Of a DNA stretch of 64,000 nt, positions 8,783-18,044 are shown piece after piece. The notes beneath the pieces were generated by a model that did no database searches, was not told the DNA's origin, and saw only the letters and a program-made list of their open reading frames with translations. Each line of letters begins with the position of its first letter. Position 1 is the first letter of the stretch. The stretch is from an uncultured Acidimicrobiaceae bacterium. Its GTDB lineage: Bacteria; Actinomycetota; Acidimicrobiia; Acidimicrobiales; UBA10347. Position numbers and translations under genes: made by a program. The stretch spans positions 62,001 to 126,000 of the forward strand of contig CAJJAG010000004.1 in NCBI GenBank assembly GCA_905182135.1, in the 5' to 3' direction.

Positions 8783-10174
8783 TTAGTACAGGTTGGCCTT
8801 GAGTTCTTCTAGCGCAGCGGTGGCCGCTTCGAGTTGAACCGCGACAGGTCCTGGGCCAGATGCTCCGGGGCTAGAACGCAGCGTTATGCCGACACCAGGG
8901 GCAAGCAACGCGGCCGCATCGGCACCTAGATGTTCCGCGTCGGTGGTGACTTCAGCAAGTGTTCGTCCACTGTCGATCGACTCGCGCACGACGTTTGCGA
9001 CCACCGCGTGGGCGTCGCGAAACGGCATACCGGCGCGCACGAGAAAGTCAGCCAAGTCGGTCGCTCCAGCAGCGGACTCGTCAGCGGCTTGGGCCATGGC
9101 CGCGGTGCGGAAGGTGGCCGTGGCGATCATGCCAGTTACCGCAACAAGGCCGGCGGCGATCTGGTCGATTGCGTCGAACAAGCCTTCCTTATCTTCTTGT
9201 AGATCACGGTTGTACGAAAGCGGCAAACCCTTAAGCGTTGCCAGCAAGCCGGTCAGGTTGCCGATCAATCGCCCGCCTTTACCGCGGGCAAGTTCAGCAA
9301 TATCAGGGTTCTTCTTCTGCGGCATCATCGACGAACCCGTCGCGTAACCATCGTCGACCGTGACAAAACCAAACTCTTCGCTGGACCAGAGAACGAACTC
9401 CTCACCAATGCGCGATAAATGGATACCAATCATGGTCAATGCATACAGAGCATCGGCCACGTAATCACGATCGCTCACCACATCGAGTGAATTCTGGAAT
9501 CGCGAAGCGAAACCAAGGTCTTTGGCAGTGCCGTCAGGGTCCAACGGCAACGTGCTGCCAGCCAACGCTCCAGCGCCCAGTGGCGATACATCCGCAGCGA
9601 CCCGGGCAGCCATCAACCGGGTGACATCACGTCGAAATGTCCAGAAGTGGGCCAGTAAATGATGCGACAACAGCACGGGTTGCGCCCGTTGCAAATGGGT
9701 GTATCCGGGAAGATACGCTCCGCCAGCTTCAACAGAACGGTCATACAAAACCTGTTCCAGGTCCACCACTAGGCCAGTGATCATCGCCATGTGGTCCTTA
9801 ACGAAAAGCCGTAGATCGGTGGCCACCTGATCGTTCCGGCTCCGCCCGGTGTGTAACCGGGCCCCAGCGGTGCCCGCGATTTCTGTGACTCGCCGTTCGA
9901 CTGCGGTGTGAATATCTTCGTCGCTGGGAACGAACACGAAGTCGCCCGACGTCAACTCTGCCTCGACCTCATCGAGTGCAATCAACACCGCTTCGGCATC
10001 AGCTTCGGTCAGCAGGTCAACGCGTGCGAGACCGCGCACATGTGCCCGCGAGCCCATGATGTCGTACTTGGCGAGCCGCTGGTCATACGACAAGCTCACC
10101 GTGTATTTCAGCAGTGCTTCGCTCGGCCCCGACGCAAAACGTCCATGCCACAGCGTGTTCGACTCTTCGGTCAT
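8783..10174 (-). CDS. argH: Argininosuccinate lyase
   Basis: A 463-residue enzyme of the aspartase/fumarase superfamily that splits argininosuccinate into arginine and fumarate, the last step of arginine synthesis. It shows the opening [20 protein letters not shown], the [13 protein letters not shown] segment, [11 protein letters not shown]-like [13 protein letters not shown], and the signature [12 protein letters not shown], whose loop carries the catalytic Ser. Length is normal. Its ATG overlaps the argG stop by 4 bp (ATGA at 10171-10174), indicating translational coupling. It is the last gene of the argC-J-B-D-R-G-H run. Confidence 0.97.
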   Translation of the reverse strand: MTEESNTLWHGRFASGPSEALLKYTVSLSYDQRLAKYDIMGSRAHVRGLARVDLLTEADAEAVLIALDEVEAELTSGDFVFVPSDEDIHTAVERRVTEIAGTAGARLHTGRSRNDQVATDLRLFVKDHMAMITGLVVDLEQVLYDRSVEAGGAYLPGYTHLQRAQPVLLSHHLLAHFWTFRRDVTRLMAARVAADVSPLGAGALAGSTLPLDPDGTAKDLGFASRFQNSLDVVSDRDYVADALYALTMIGIHLSRIGEEFVLWSSEEFGFVTVDDGYATGSSMMPQKKNPDIAELARGKGGRLIGNLTGLLATLKGLPLSYNRDLQEDKEGLFDAIDQIAAGLVAVTGMIATATFRTAAMAQAADESAAGATDLADFLVRAGMPFRDAHAVVANVVRESIDSGRTLAEVTTDAEHLGADAAALLAPGVGITLRSSPGASGPGPVAVQLEAATAALEELKANLY

Positions 10175-11412
10175 CGGAGGTCCCGTCGGGCGAGGTTGCG
10201 GAGGCGCAGTGCATTGAGCTTGATGAAGCCAGCAGCGTCGGCCTGGTCATAGGTGCCGCCGTCGTCCTCGAAAGTGGCGATCTTCTCGTCGAACAGGGTG
10301 TCTGCAGACGTGCGTCCCACGACCATGACGTTGCCCTTGTAAAGCTTGAGCGTGACGGTGCCATTAACTCGAGCTTGGCTGTAGTCGATCGCTGCTTGCA
10401 GCATGTGCCGTTCAGGGGCCCACCAGAAACCGTTATAAATCAGCTTTGCGTAACGCGGCATGAGTTCATCTTTGAGATGCGCAACTTCGCGGTCCAAACA
10501 GATCGACTCGATGGCACGGTGACCAGTCAGCATGATCGTGCCACCCGGTGTCTCATAGGCACCGCGGGACTTCATTCCAACAAAGCGATTCTCCACCATG
10601 TCTAGGCGACCTATCCCGTGGATACCGCCGAGGCGGTTTAGCTCGGCCAGCATCGTTGCTGGCGACAATGTCTTGCCATCGAGGGATGCCGGGTCGCCGT
10701 TCTCGTACCCGATTTCTATGTACTGACCTTCATTCGGAGCGAACTCAGGTGAACTCGACCAGCGCCACATCTCCGACGGAGGTTCATTCGCAGGGTCTTC
10801 AAGCGGGCCGCCTTCGTAGCTGATGTGCAGCAAGTTGGCGTCCTGCGAAAAGGGCGACTTTGCGCCGCGGGTCTTTTCGATGGGGATGTTGTGCTTGTCC
10901 GCATACGCCAGCAAAGTCTCGCGGCCCCCCAAATCCCATTCACGCCACGGGGCGATGACCTTGATATCGGGCTCCAGCGCATAGGCACCAAGTTCGAAAC
11001 GCACCTGGTCGTTGCCCTTGCCGGTCGCACCGTGACTAATGGCATCAGCGCCGGTCTCACGAGCAATCTCAATGAGTCGCTTGGCAATCAGCGGCCGAGC
11101 GATCGAGGTGCCGAGTAGATACACGCCTTCATAGATGGCGTTGGCTCGGAACATGGGGTATACGAAGTCGCGCACGAACTCTTCGCGCAGATCATCGATG
11201 TATATCTCTTTCACACCCATGGCCTCTGCCTTGGCGCGTGCTGGATCGAGTTCTTCGCCCTGGCCAAGATCGGCCGTGAAGGTCACCACTTCGCAGCCGT
11301 ATTCGAGCTCGAGCCATTTCAAGATGACCGAGGTGTCGAGGCCACCTGAATAGGCCAGTACCACCTTTTTAATATCGGCATGGTTGTCGCCGGCGCTGGT
11401 TACGTCAGACAT
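10171..11412 (-). CDS. argG: Argininosuccinate synthase
   Basis: A 413-residue ATP-dependent ligase that condenses citrulline and aspartate. The N-terminal PP-loop is [17 protein letters not shown]; downstream are [17 protein letters not shown] and the substrate-binding [18 protein letters not shown]. The ATG at 11410-11412 is chosen because the PP-loop normally lies within the first 20-25 residues; the frame upstream to 11643 overlaps argR and has no homology. It lies 52 bp after argR and overlaps argH by 4 bp. It needs citrulline from ornithine carbamoyltransferase, whose gene (argF) is not in this cluster. Confidence 0.97.
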   Translation of the reverse strand: MSDVTSAGDNHADIKKVVLAYSGGLDTSVILKWLELEYGCEVVTFTADLGQGEELDPARAKAEAMGVKEIYIDDLREEFVRDFVYPMFRANAIYEGVYLLGTSIARPLIAKRLIEIARETGADAISHGATGKGNDQVRFELGAYALEPDIKVIAPWREWDLGGRETLLAYADKHNIPIEKTRGAKSPFSQDANLLHISYEGGPLEDPANEPPSEMWRWSSSPEFAPNEGQYIEIGYENGDPASLDGKTLSPATMLAELNRLGGIHGIGRLDMVENRFVGMKSRGAYETPGGTIMLTGHRAIESICLDREVAHLKDELMPRYAKLIYNGFWWAPERHMLQAAIDYSQARVNGTVTLKLYKGNVMVVGRTSADTLFDEKIATFEDDGGTYDQADAAGFIKLNALRLRNLARRDLR

Positions 11413-11464
11413 AGGAGATGCGTTCTTTCGAGTAAGAGGTTGCTGGGGAGTTCTTGTGGGTGCG

Positions 11465-11938
11465 CTAGCCGAGGTCTGCATAGCTGCGGAAGAGTTCAGC
11501 GACCGATTCGCCGGTGAAACCTTGGGCCGCCACGACGAAGAGGGTGTCGTCGCCTGCGACCGTACCGAGAACTTCGTCGAGACCGGACCTGTCGATTGCC
11601 GATGCAACAACGTGGGCGCTTCCGACGAGAGTGCGCAGCACAATCATGTTGCCGGAGCTGTCAACGCCCACGACCCACTCAGAAAATATGCGTCGGAGAT
11701 GACCGGCCGGCACCACCTGTTCGTGCGGGTGATCTGGAATGGCATACGCGCTAGCTCCGCCGGGCATGCGGACTTTGATGGCGCTCAGGTCCTCGAGATC
11801 GCGCGACACCGTGGCCTGAGTCGCTGTAAAGCCCTGCTCGGCCAGATGGTCAACAATCTGTTCCTGGCTGGTGATGGCTTCAGCCTGTAACAGATCTGCA
11901 ATAACCTGCTGGCGTTGGGCTTTGGATGCACGACTCAT
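11465..11938 (-). CDS. argR: Arginine repressor
   Basis: A 157-residue ArgR/AhrC family protein. The N-terminal winged helix (about 1-70) contains [20 protein letters not shown] and the recognition-helix region [16 protein letters not shown]. The C-terminal oligomerisation and arginine-binding half carries [20 protein letters not shown] and the [12 protein letters not shown] motif whose Asp pair binds arginine. It is expected to repress this cluster when arginine is abundant. It sits between argD and argG, the usual actinobacterial position (after argF, which is missing here). Confidence 0.96.
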   Translation of the reverse strand: MSRASKAQRQQVIADLLQAEAITSQEQIVDHLAEQGFTATQATVSRDLEDLSAIKVRMPGGASAYAIPDHPHEQVVPAGHLRRIFSEWVVGVDSSGNMIVLRTLVGSAHVVASAIDRSGLDEVLGTVAGDDTLFVVAAQGFTGESVAELFRSYADLG

Positions 11939-12023
11939 GACCGCGCCTCGACCCGGCCAGCATGTATTTGTGAGCCGGCGACACGAATAGTCACGCCGAC
12001 AGCTTCACAAACCTCCTGCGCCA

Positions 12024-13223
12024 TCATCTGTTCAAGACACGGTCGAGTACGGCGATACCTTGTTCGATCTCGGCAAAGGTGATGGTGAGCGGAGGAGCGA
12101 TACGCAACGCTGTCGGGGTCACACCGTTCAGGATCAGACCGGCGTGCAGGCACGCGTTGGCGACCTCGCCCGCGGTGCGACCGTCGAGCACCGCCGGGTC
12201 GACCTCAGCTGCGATGAGCATGCCGCGACCTCGAGTGCTGACAACTCCGTTGATGGCCATCAGTTTGTCGCGCAACGCATCACCAACGGTGTTCGCCAGC
12301 GACGGAGCATCGATCGACTTCATAATTTCAAGCGTTGCTAGCGCTGCGGACGCGGCCAGTGGCTGACCGCCAAACGTCGTTGCATGGTCGCCAGGCTTGA
12401 AGGAGGCAGCGACGTCGTTGCGTGCCCAGATAGCACCAATGGGCATGCCATTGCCAAGTGCCTTGGCGATGGAGATGGCGTCAGGCTCGATGCCGTAATG
12501 CTGGTGAGCGAACCAGGCTCCCGTGCGAGCCAGGCCAGTCTGAACCTCATCGAACATCAACAAAATACCGCGTTCTGTGCACAGTTCGCGGACGGCCGGG
12601 AAGTACGAAGGGTCTACCTCGTTGATGCCGCCTTCGCCCTGGATCGGCTCGAGCAGCACTGCCGCCACGGTGTCGTCCAGACCCTTCTCTAGAGCATCAA
12701 TGTCGTTGTAGGCGACATGACGGAATCCCTCGGGTAAAGGCTGGAAGGCCTCGTGCTTTTCAGGTTGACCAGTGGCGTGCAGCGTGGCCAGGGTCCGACC
12801 GTGGAAGGACCGCATTGCGGACACGACAACATGGCGGCCGCGACCACCGTGCCTGCGGGCAAGCTTGATAAGCGCCTCGTTGGCCTCGCCGCCTGAGTTG
12901 CAGAAGAAAACTTTTCCTGCGGGGCCGCCAACGAGTTCGTCGATAATCCGAGCGACCTTCCATTGTGGCTCGGTCGCAAACAGGTTGCTCACGTGCAGCA
13001 GTTTCGTCGCCTGCTCAGCAATGGCCTTGGCAACACCTGGGTGGGCGTGACCAAGCGAGGTGACGGCAATACCAGCGAGCCAGTCGATGTACTCCTTGCC
13101 GCTTGGGTCATACAGCCGAGAACCTTCGCCGCGCACGAACATGACCTCAGGTGGGCCATAGGTCGACATGATCGGACAGTGGTCCGCATCGGCTGCTACG
13201 TGTTGTACGTGGGTATCGGTCAT
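12024..13223 (-). CDS. argD: Acetylornithine aminotransferase
   Basis: A 399-residue class III PLP aminotransferase. The coenzyme-binding motifs are FFCNSGGEANEALIKLAR, the FDEVQTGLARTG segment and the Schiff-base Lys in SIAKALGNGMPIGA. It transfers an amino group from glutamate to N-acetylglutamate semialdehyde, forming N-acetylornithine, and many homologues also act in lysine synthesis. It lies 40 bp downstream of argB on the same strand, with 85 bp to argR. In the usual actinobacterial order argF would follow, but only that 85-bp gap is present. Confidence 0.95.
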   Translation of the reverse strand: MTDTHVQHVAADADHCPIMSTYGPPEVMFVRGEGSRLYDPSGKEYIDWLAGIAVTSLGHAHPGVAKAIAEQATKLLHVSNLFATEPQWKVARIIDELVGGPAGKVFFCNSGGEANEALIKLARRHGGRGRHVVVSAMRSFHGRTLATLHATGQPEKHEAFQPLPEGFRHVAYNDIDALEKGLDDTVAAVLLEPIQGEGGINEVDPSYFPAVRELCTERGILLMFDEVQTGLARTGAWFAHQHYGIEPDAISIAKALGNGMPIGAIWARNDVAASFKPGDHATTFGGQPLAASAALATLEIMKSIDAPSLANTVGDALRDKLMAINGVVSTRGRGMLIAAEVDPAVLDGRTAGEVANACLHAGLILNGVTPTALRIAPPLTITFAEIEQGIAVLDRVLNR

Positions 13224-13263
13224 GACTGGTACTTTCTCATCGCTCTAGGAAACGGGTTGGTTC

Positions 13264-14169
13264 TCATTGGCTGGCTCGTTCTCTCGGTTTCTTCTGAGCG
13301 GTACCGTCGCCGGGACGAATAATCGTGCCGATGCCAGAGACGGTGAAAATCTCAAGCAGTAGCACGTGTTCGACGGTGCCATTCAGTACATGTGCGGTCT
13401 TCACGCCGTTGTCGACGGCGTGCAAGCAGGCCTCGACCTTCGGGATCATCCCGCCAGAAACGGTTTCGGTTCCCACTAGCGGGTGCAACTCATCAGACGA
13501 CGTTTGGCGAATGAGCGTGTCTGGGTCTTTGGGGTCGCGGCGCAGACCGTCGACATCAGTCAGCATCACCAGTTTGTTCGCCCCCACTGCTGCTGCGATG
13601 TGCCCGGCGACGGTGTCGGCATTGATGTTGTACGCCTGACCGGTCTCATCGCTACCGATCGTCGAGATGACCGGAATCAGCCCTTCGGCCTGCAGTTTGT
13701 GCACGATGTCGGGGTTGACATCGACCACCTGACCTACGAAACCATGCTCCTTGCTGTGAGGCTTGGCCCGAATCAGTCCGGCGTCTTCACCGGACACGCC
13801 AACAGCGAGCGGCCCGTGAATGTTGATGCCGCTGACGATGTCGCGACCGACCTTGCCGGCGAGGACCATCCGAACAACGTCGAGGGTCTCCGCATCGGTC
13901 ACTCGAAGGCCATCGACGAACTCGGTTTCTTTACCAATCTTCGCAAGCAACGCGCCGATCTGCGGACCGCCACCGTGCACAACAATCGGCTTGATACCTA
14001 CCGAGTGCATCAACACGATGTCGGCCGCGAACGTGGTAAATAGTTGTGGGTCAATCATGGCGTTGCCGCCGAACTTGACGACAACTGTTGTACCTGCGAA
14101 CTGCTGGATGTAGGGCAGCGCCTGCGTCAGAATCGACGCTGTCTCTTCAGGAGTGTGGGTAAAAGTCAT
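13264..14169 (-). CDS. argB: Acetylglutamate kinase
   Basis: A 301-residue amino-acid kinase family enzyme that phosphorylates N-acetylglutamate. Visible are VVVKFGGNAM (phosphate-binding Lys and Gly-Gly), VHGGGPQIG, and the NINADTVAGHIAAAVGANKLVMLTDVDG region that forms the nucleotide site (the first part, NINADTVAGHIAAAVG, is a classical signature). The C-terminal MIPKVEACLHAV segment is also conserved. The ATG at 14167-14169 is preferred over the longer frame to 14238, whose extra 23 residues are Gly/Arg-rich and lack homology. It follows argJ after 139 bp. Confidence 0.96.
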   Translation of the reverse strand: MTFTHTPEETASILTQALPYIQQFAGTTVVVKFGGNAMIDPQLFTTFAADIVLMHSVGIKPIVVHGGGPQIGALLAKIGKETEFVDGLRVTDAETLDVVRMVLAGKVGRDIVSGINIHGPLAVGVSGEDAGLIRAKPHSKEHGFVGQVVDVNPDIVHKLQAEGLIPVISTIGSDETGQAYNINADTVAGHIAAAVGANKLVMLTDVDGLRRDPKDPDTLIRQTSSDELHPLVGTETVSGGMIPKVEACLHAVDNGVKTAHVLNGTVEHVLLLEIFTVSGIGTIIRPGDGTAQKKPRERASQ

Positions 14170-14308
14170 AATCAGAATTGCCCTCCGGCCGGCACGGCCC
14201 CCTCCACGAATAGCCCATGCCCCAGGCGACTGAAACATTGGGCAGAGCTAGCCGAGCCCGAAGACAAAGCCAGCGCCGCAACGCAAGCGGGCAAATAAGG
14301 CGTAAGCA

Positions 14309-15535
14309 TCATGACCGGTACCCGGCATTAATCTCGATGTAACCGTGGGTTAGATCGCACGTCCAGATCGATGCAGAACCATCGCCCATACCCATGTCGA
14401 CTCGAACGACGATCTCGTCCTCTTGCAGGAACATGTTTGCCCGGTCCTCGCTGTAGTCCGGATGGACAATGCCGGCTTCAGTGATCTGTTCTTCGCCGAT
14501 CCAAATTGCCAGTTTGTCTCGATCAGCGGGTTCGCCCGCCTTGCCAACGGCCATCACGATGCGACCCCAGTTGGCATCTTGCGCTGCCATAGCCGTCTTA
14601 ACGAGCGGTGAGTCCGCGATTGACCTGGCAACAATCTCGGCTGACTCATCACTTACTGCGCCCTCGACGTGCACTTCAATGAACTTGGTGGCGCCTTCGC
14701 CATCGCGCACAATCTGATGCGCCAGATCCAGACACACCTCAAAAACAGCTGAGCTGAAGTCGGCCCAGGCCGGATGGTCCGGGCCGTCGATTGGGTCATT
14801 GCCAGCAGCGCCGGTCGAAAACAGCAGGACCGTATCGCTCGTCGAGGTATCACTGTCGACTGTGATGCGGTTGAAGCTCTCGCTGGTCGCGCTGCTGACC
14901 GCCAGCTGAAGAGCTTCGGACGTAGCGGCCACATCAGTGAACAAGAAACCAAGCATGGTCGCCATGTTGGGGGCGATCATGCCGCTGCCTTTGGCGATGC
15001 CAACCACCTTCCCCGACACGACGGTGCCAGGCACATCAGCAGCTGCACCTTTGCTGAACGTGTCGGTGGTGGTGATGGCCTTGGCCGCCTCGGGCCAAGC
15101 AGCCTCATCGCTGGCGACAAGGTGACCGAGTGCAGAGACAAGCTGACCGTCGTCGAGTGGCTCGCCAATCACGCCTGTCGATGCGACATAAATCTGGTCG
15201 GCCGGTACGCCAAGCGACGTGCGCAGAGCCTCGACCTCGGCATGCACCGAAGCCGCTCCAGCGGCGCCTGTGAACGCGTTGGCATTGCCAGCGTTACAGA
15301 CAACGGCGCGTGCAGCGCCAGCGGACAAGATCTGCTTGCACCAATCGACCGGGGCGGATGCACATGCGGACGTAGTGAAGACACCGCCGACTGTGGTCCC
15401 TTCGGCCATTACCGCCAAGAAGAGATCAGGGCGACCGCTGTAACGCAGGTTGGCCGCATAGGCATACAACGCCACACCAGGCACGGCAGGAAGGTCGGGG
15501 AATGCGGCTGGCGCCAGCGGTGAAACGGCGTTCAT
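14309..15535 (-). CDS. argJ: Glutamate N-acetyltransferase / amino-acid acetyltransferase
   Basis: A 408-residue self-processing Ntn-fold enzyme. It recycles the acetyl group from N-acetylornithine to glutamate and, in bifunctional members, also uses acetyl-CoA. The autocleavage site lies in GMIAPNMATMLGFLFTD, where the Thr of ATML becomes the N-terminal nucleophile of the beta chain. Other conserved parts are VCNAGNANAFTG, STGVIGEPL and the C-terminal AQDANWGRIVMAVGKAG. It overlaps the argC stop by 4 bp (ATGA). Its presence implies the cyclic acetyl pathway, so no ArgE deacetylase is required. Confidence 0.96.
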   Translation of the reverse strand: MNAVSPLAPAAFPDLPAVPGVALYAYAANLRYSGRPDLFLAVMAEGTTVGGVFTTSACASAPVDWCKQILSAGAARAVVCNAGNANAFTGAAGAASVHAEVEALRTSLGVPADQIYVASTGVIGEPLDDGQLVSALGHLVASDEAAWPEAAKAITTTDTFSKGAAADVPGTVVSGKVVGIAKGSGMIAPNMATMLGFLFTDVAATSEALQLAVSSATSESFNRITVDSDTSTSDTVLLFSTGAAGNDPIDGPDHPAWADFSSAVFEVCLDLAHQIVRDGEGATKFIEVHVEGAVSDESAEIVARSIADSPLVKTAMAAQDANWGRIVMAVGKAGEPADRDKLAIWIGEEQITEAGIVHPDYSEDRANMFLQEDEIVVRVDMGMGDGSASIWTCDLTHGYIEINAGYRS

Positions 15536-16557
15536 GGCATGAGCCCAACTAGTGGAAGGCCAGCGGTCTCGTCGAGACCGGCAACAATGTTCGCCGACTG
15601 GATAGCGCCACCCGAAGAACCCTTGCAGAGATTGTCAAGTGCACAGAACACCATCGCTGTCTGCGTCCGCTCGTCGTAGCGAGCAGAAATATGCGCCGTG
15701 TTAGAGCCGAGTGTTGCCTTGGTAGTCGGCAGCCGATCACTCACGTGCACAAACGGTTCGTCGGCGTAAAATTCACTGAGTATCGACAGCAGTTCGCCTG
15801 CCGATGTTGGGCCGGCCGGCTTCGCGTAACAGGTCGCGAGAATCCCGCGATTCATTGGGGCCAAGTGCGGCGTGAACACGACCTGGGTGCCGAGTGTCTG
15901 CTCAATCTCGGGTGTATGTCGGTGGGTCCCAACGGCATAGGCGCTGAAGTCTTCGTCGACAGCGCAGAAGGTGGTGTTCTCTTTGGCCGCACGGCCAGCG
16001 CCTGAGACGCCGCTGGCCGCATCGATGATGATGCCAGTATCGACAATCGCCCCCGCTTGTAATAGCGGTGCGAGCGGAAGAACCGCTGCCTGGGGATAAC
16101 AGCCCGGCACGGCGACGTGCCTCTTGGCCTTGATGTCATCCCGGAACAGTTCGGGCAATCCATACGCGAACCTTTCGATCAGTTCGGGCACCACGTGAGG
16201 CACCTCGTACCACTTCTCGTAGACCACGGGATCATTCAGTCTGAAGTCGGCAGAAAGGTCGATCACGTGGTCAACCTCATCGATCAACCCGCCCACGATC
16301 TCCTGCGATGCCCGATGCGGTAGGCACGCGAAGACCAGATCAAGTTTCTCAAGGCCGGCATCTTCATGTCGAACGTAGGTCATGTCGCCATACGCGGGCG
16401 CCAGGCTCGGGTACAGATCTGCGACCGTGTTTCCCGCCTGGGTATCGCCGGTGACAGCCCGCACATCCATGTTCGGATGGTTCACAAGCAGGCGAAGAAG
16501 CTCAGCCCCAGTGAAGCCAGAGGCACCAACGATTCCGACGGACAGCTGTTGAGGCAT
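15532..16557 (-). CDS. argC: N-acetyl-gamma-glutamyl-phosphate reductase
   Basis: A 341-residue NADPH-dependent reductase that forms N-acetylglutamate semialdehyde. The N-terminal Rossmann motif is VGIVGASGFTGAELLRLL, and the active-site Cys is in VAVPGCYPQAAVLPL. HLAPMNRGILATCYAK and the late CALDNLCKGSSGGAIQSANI segment are typical. The ATG at 16555-16557 is chosen over one at 16572 because a good -10 element ends 6 nt upstream of it, suggesting a leaderless transcript. It is the first gene of the arg cluster and overlaps argJ by 4 bp. Confidence 0.95.
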   Translation of the reverse strand: MPQQLSVGIVGASGFTGAELLRLLVNHPNMDVRAVTGDTQAGNTVADLYPSLAPAYGDMTYVRHEDAGLEKLDLVFACLPHRASQEIVGGLIDEVDHVIDLSADFRLNDPVVYEKWYEVPHVVPELIERFAYGLPELFRDDIKAKRHVAVPGCYPQAAVLPLAPLLQAGAIVDTGIIIDAASGVSGAGRAAKENTTFCAVDEDFSAYAVGTHRHTPEIEQTLGTQVVFTPHLAPMNRGILATCYAKPAGPTSAGELLSILSEFYADEPFVHVSDRLPTTKATLGSNTAHISARYDERTQTAMVFCALDNLCKGSSGGAIQSANIVAGLDETAGLPLVGLMP

Positions 16558-16593
16558 CGCATGACTATACACCTAAATGTATGAACATGCGAA
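16558..16593 (-). promoter_or_regulatory. Putative argC promoter, leaderless, with AT-rich ArgR-box candidate
   Basis: Minus-strand TATAGT at 16564-16569 (5/6 match to TATAAT) lies 6 nt before the argC ATG. TTCGCA at 16588-16593 (4/6 to TTGACA) is 18 bp further upstream. The AT-rich spacer contains TTCATACATTTAGGTGTATA, which is in the right place for an ArgR operator but matches an ARG box only loosely. Confidence 0.5.
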
Positions 16594-16683
16594 CTCATTT
16601 CTTCGAACCGCACGAAAGCTCGAGAGAACGGTGCTGTGCACAAGGTGCGGGCAGCTACACCAGACCTAACGAGAACCATCCCG

Positions 16684-16875
16684 ATGAGCGCCAGCGGGGA
16701 CGGAGCCGAAACCCTGTCCGAGTCGTTCACGTCTGCAGTCCCATCAAGCACAGAAACAGACCTTGCCGGGCTTTTGAACGCCCGCACACGTGGCGCACAT
16801 ACGATCGTCTCACCAATAATCGAGCTGTCGAGGGCGGTGCGCCACTACGCTCAACAACCGCATGAGCTCATATGA
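16684..16875 (+). CDS. Possible small leader ORF overlapping pheS
   Basis: A 63-codon frame (MSASGDGAETLSESF...) ends 14 nt inside pheS, its TGA at 16873-16875 lying after the pheS ATG at 16862. It is not a recognised family; the first half is Ser/Thr/Glu-rich and the second half resembles an amphipathic helix. The overlap could couple translation of pheS to this frame. It contains no run of Phe codons, so it is not an obvious attenuator peptide. It may be a chance frame. Confidence 0.25.
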   Translation: MSASGDGAETLSESFTSAVPSSTETDLAGLLNARTRGAHTIVSPIIELSRAVRHYAQQPHELI

Positions 16876-17857
16876 ACAGCTAGCGACCAATGCCGTCGCA
16901 CAGATCGAAGGCGCAGTCGATCTCGACACTCTCGAGGCACTGCGACCAGCGCTGCTTGGCAAGAAGGCACCGGTCTCTCTCGCAAAGAAGGATCTCGGCT
17001 CGCTAGAGCCAGATCAACGCAAAGACGCAGGCCAGGCCATCAACGCCGCTCGTCAAACAATCGAGTCGGCGTTTACCACCCGGCACGCTGAACTTGCGAG
17101 CGCCGCCCGTGCTGTTGCACTCGAAGCCGAACGTCTCGACCTAACCGAGTTCCAAGCTGACCCCGATGCGGGTCATCTGCACTTGATCACGCAGTCGCGT
17201 GACCGACTCGAAGACGTTTTCATCGGCATGGGCTACACCGTGGCCGAAGGGCCCGAGGTCGAAACAGCGTGGTACAACTTCGAAGCACTCAACATCCCTG
17301 AATGGCATCCAGCGCGCGGAAGCTTCGACACCATCTTCGTGAACCTGGGTGAGCCCGAAGAAGTCATGCTGCGCTCACACACATCGCCGGTTCAGATCCG
17401 CACGATGGAAACTCAAGAACCGCCAATCTACATCATCGCTCCAGGCCGCACGTTCCGTACCGACACCGCCGACGCTACCCACCTGCCTGCATTCAACCAG
17501 ATCGAAGGCCTGGTCATCGACAAGGGCATCACCATGGGTGACCTGGCCGGCACCATCGACGAGTTCGTTCGAACGTTCTTCGGCGCTGAGGTCAAGACGC
17601 GCCTGCGCCCGTCATATTTCCCCTTCACCGAACCGTCGGCCGAGTTCGATATCAGCTTGCCCGACGGCAGCTGGCTTGAGCTTGGCGGCTGCGGCATGGT
17701 TCACCCCAATGTGTTGCGCAACTGCGGCATCGACCCAGAGATCTGGCAAGGCTTTGCATTTGGTTTTGGGATCGACCGACTCGCTGTAATGCGCTATCGA
17801 CTCGATGACATCCGCGAACTCGTGAACAACGACGTCCGCTTCCTACGGCAGTTCTGA
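16862..17857 (+). CDS. pheS: Phenylalanyl-tRNA synthetase alpha subunit
   Basis: A 331-residue class II synthetase alpha chain. An N-terminal coiled-coil region (about 1-95) binds tRNA(Phe). The catalytic core has motif 2 in RSHTSPVQIRTM with APGRTFRTDTADATH, and motif 3 near the end in GFAFGFGIDRLAVMRY. YFPFTEPSAEFDI is the family's Phe-binding strand. It pairs with pheT to form the (alpha-beta)2 enzyme. It is divergent from argC, and pheT begins 187 bp downstream. Confidence 0.97.
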   Translation: MSSYEQLATNAVAQIEGAVDLDTLEALRPALLGKKAPVSLAKKDLGSLEPDQRKDAGQAINAARQTIESAFTTRHAELASAARAVALEAERLDLTEFQADPDAGHLHLITQSRDRLEDVFIGMGYTVAEGPEVETAWYNFEALNIPEWHPARGSFDTIFVNLGEPEEVMLRSHTSPVQIRTMETQEPPIYIIAPGRTFRTDTADATHLPAFNQIEGLVIDKGITMGDLAGTIDEFVRTFFGAEVKTRLRPSYFPFTEPSAEFDISLPDGSWLELGGCGMVHPNVLRNCGIDPEIWQGFAFGFGIDRLAVMRYRLDDIRELVNNDVRFLRQF

Positions 17858-18044
17858 TGCAGCGCTCTTCGCAATCGCATCTTCTCGGCACGCCGACTGC
17901 TCGGCGGACTATCTCTCCGCAGCCACTTCCTCTTCTAACTGAAACGTCCGAGCTCCGGACACTAACGAACACACACCGCTTGTCACCTCTAAAGAGTCCG
18001 CAGAGTTGTCTCAGCGAAGCGATGCCACGATTGCGAGAAACACG

